Position numbers and translations under genes: made by a program. The notes beneath the pieces were generated by a model. The model saw only the letters and a list, made by a program, of their open reading frames with translations. It did no database searches and had not been told where the DNA came from. From Rotaria socialis (taxonomy: Eukaryota > Rotifera > Eurotatoria > Philodinida > Philodinidae): a stretch of DNA of 64,000 bases. Shown piece after piece: positions 63,901 to 64,000 of the stretch (position 1 is the first letter of the stretch; each line of letters begins with the position of its first letter). The stretch is from NCBI GenBank assembly GCA_905331475.1, contig CAJNYU010002272.1, positions 186,001 to 250,000 of the forward strand, read 5' to 3'.

Positions 63901-63994
63901 GTTAGCTTATTTAATATTTGTTCTGCTTGATTATAATCAACCAAGACGACTCATTGATTTATCTACTGATTATTCGAAAGACGATTTTGAATAA
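60980..63994 (+). CDS. PIGA: PIG-A, GPI-anchor N-acetylglucosaminyltransferase catalytic subunit
   Basis: Eleven exons (60980-61008, 61082-61238, 61286-61408, 61478-61653, 62675-62796, 62852-62959, 63012-63086, 63145-63259, 63445-63545, 63605-63788, 63850-63994) give 444 residues in consistent phase, ending six bases before the window ends. The N-terminal GT-B half has [20 protein letters not shown] and [14 protein letters not shown], near-identical to vertebrate PIG-A. The GT4 half has [15 protein letters not shown] and the EX7E motif [14 protein letters not shown], then [14 protein letters not shown] single C-terminal membrane helix ([20 protein letters not shown]) anchors it in the ER with a short lumenal tail. 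The enzyme transfers GlcNAc from UDP-GlcNAc to phosphatidylinositol, the first step of GPI-anchor synthesis, in a complex with PIG-C, H, P, Q and Y. The fourth intron is about 1 kb and holds no recognisable gene. Confidence 0.96.
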
Positions 63995-64000
63995 TTGGTC

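Noticed and set aside
1-64000. tRNA, rRNA or CRISPR loci
   Set aside because: I looked for tRNA B-box-like motifs, rRNA-like conserved blocks and spaced direct repeats and saw none I could support by eye.

Overview
The window looks like nuclear DNA of a small-genome invertebrate, most likely a bdelloid rotifer. It is strongly AT-rich and its coding regions prefer A/T third positions. It is interrupted by many short GT-AG introns (mostly 50-150 nt). The genes are plainly animal: Shaker-type Kv channel, Rab3, protein 4.1-like 5, PDZ/ZM scaffold, kinesin-13 with SAM domain, REV1, METTL5, PIG-A. The rotifer assignment is inference. It rests on base composition, intron style, splice-acceptor-like sites placed just before many start codons (bdelloids are known to trans-splice a spliced leader), a bacterial-looking HAD gene that has acquired an intron, and a decayed zinc-finger/coiled-coil gene resembling families I associate with rotifers.

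Layout. 1-4456 has no convincing gene, only microsatellites. 4457-5727 (-) is a recoverin/neuronal-calcium-sensor-like EF-hand protein. 5728-11192 is gene-free and holds a G-run/C-run tract (6649-6733) and a 748-bp MITE-like inverted-repeat element (9637-10384) with one N in it. 11193-12215 (-) is a protein with STI1-like segments, head-to-head with an unknown single-exon gene at 12364-13212 (+). 13494-23563 (-) is a 10-kb KIF24-like kinesin-13. 25582-28623 (-) is a Kv1/Shaker channel with an enlarged pore turret. 32314-36167 (+) is REV1, followed only 157 bp later by METTL5 (36325-37098). Then come a PDZ+ZM-motif protein (37691-39358), a PLAC8-family protein (40095-40643), and a secreted six-module EB protein on the other strand (40753-42346). 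Next are a B-box-like pseudogene (43877-44310), a bacterial-type HAD hydrolase (45955-46682), a Yurt/EPB41L5 FERM protein (49673-56167), RAB3 (57429-58838), and PIG-A (60980-63994), which ends six bases before the window ends.

Nearly all exon structures given here were built by hand from GT-AG junctions and closed with consistent phases to a stop codon. The exceptions are two unresolved junctions in the kinesin tail and the decayed 43877 locus. The genes do not form one pathway. Several neuronal/secretory components are present (Kv1, RAB3, the calcium sensor), and REV1-METTL5 may be a trans-spliced operon-like pair.

Most notable observation: RAB3 carries two tandem, equal-length (125 nt), same-phase versions of one internal exon. 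If both are spliced in, the frame is lost and a stop follows at once, which is the architecture of mutually exclusive splicing. The swapped segment includes the alpha3-beta5 region that in mammalian Rab3A contacts its effector rabphilin.
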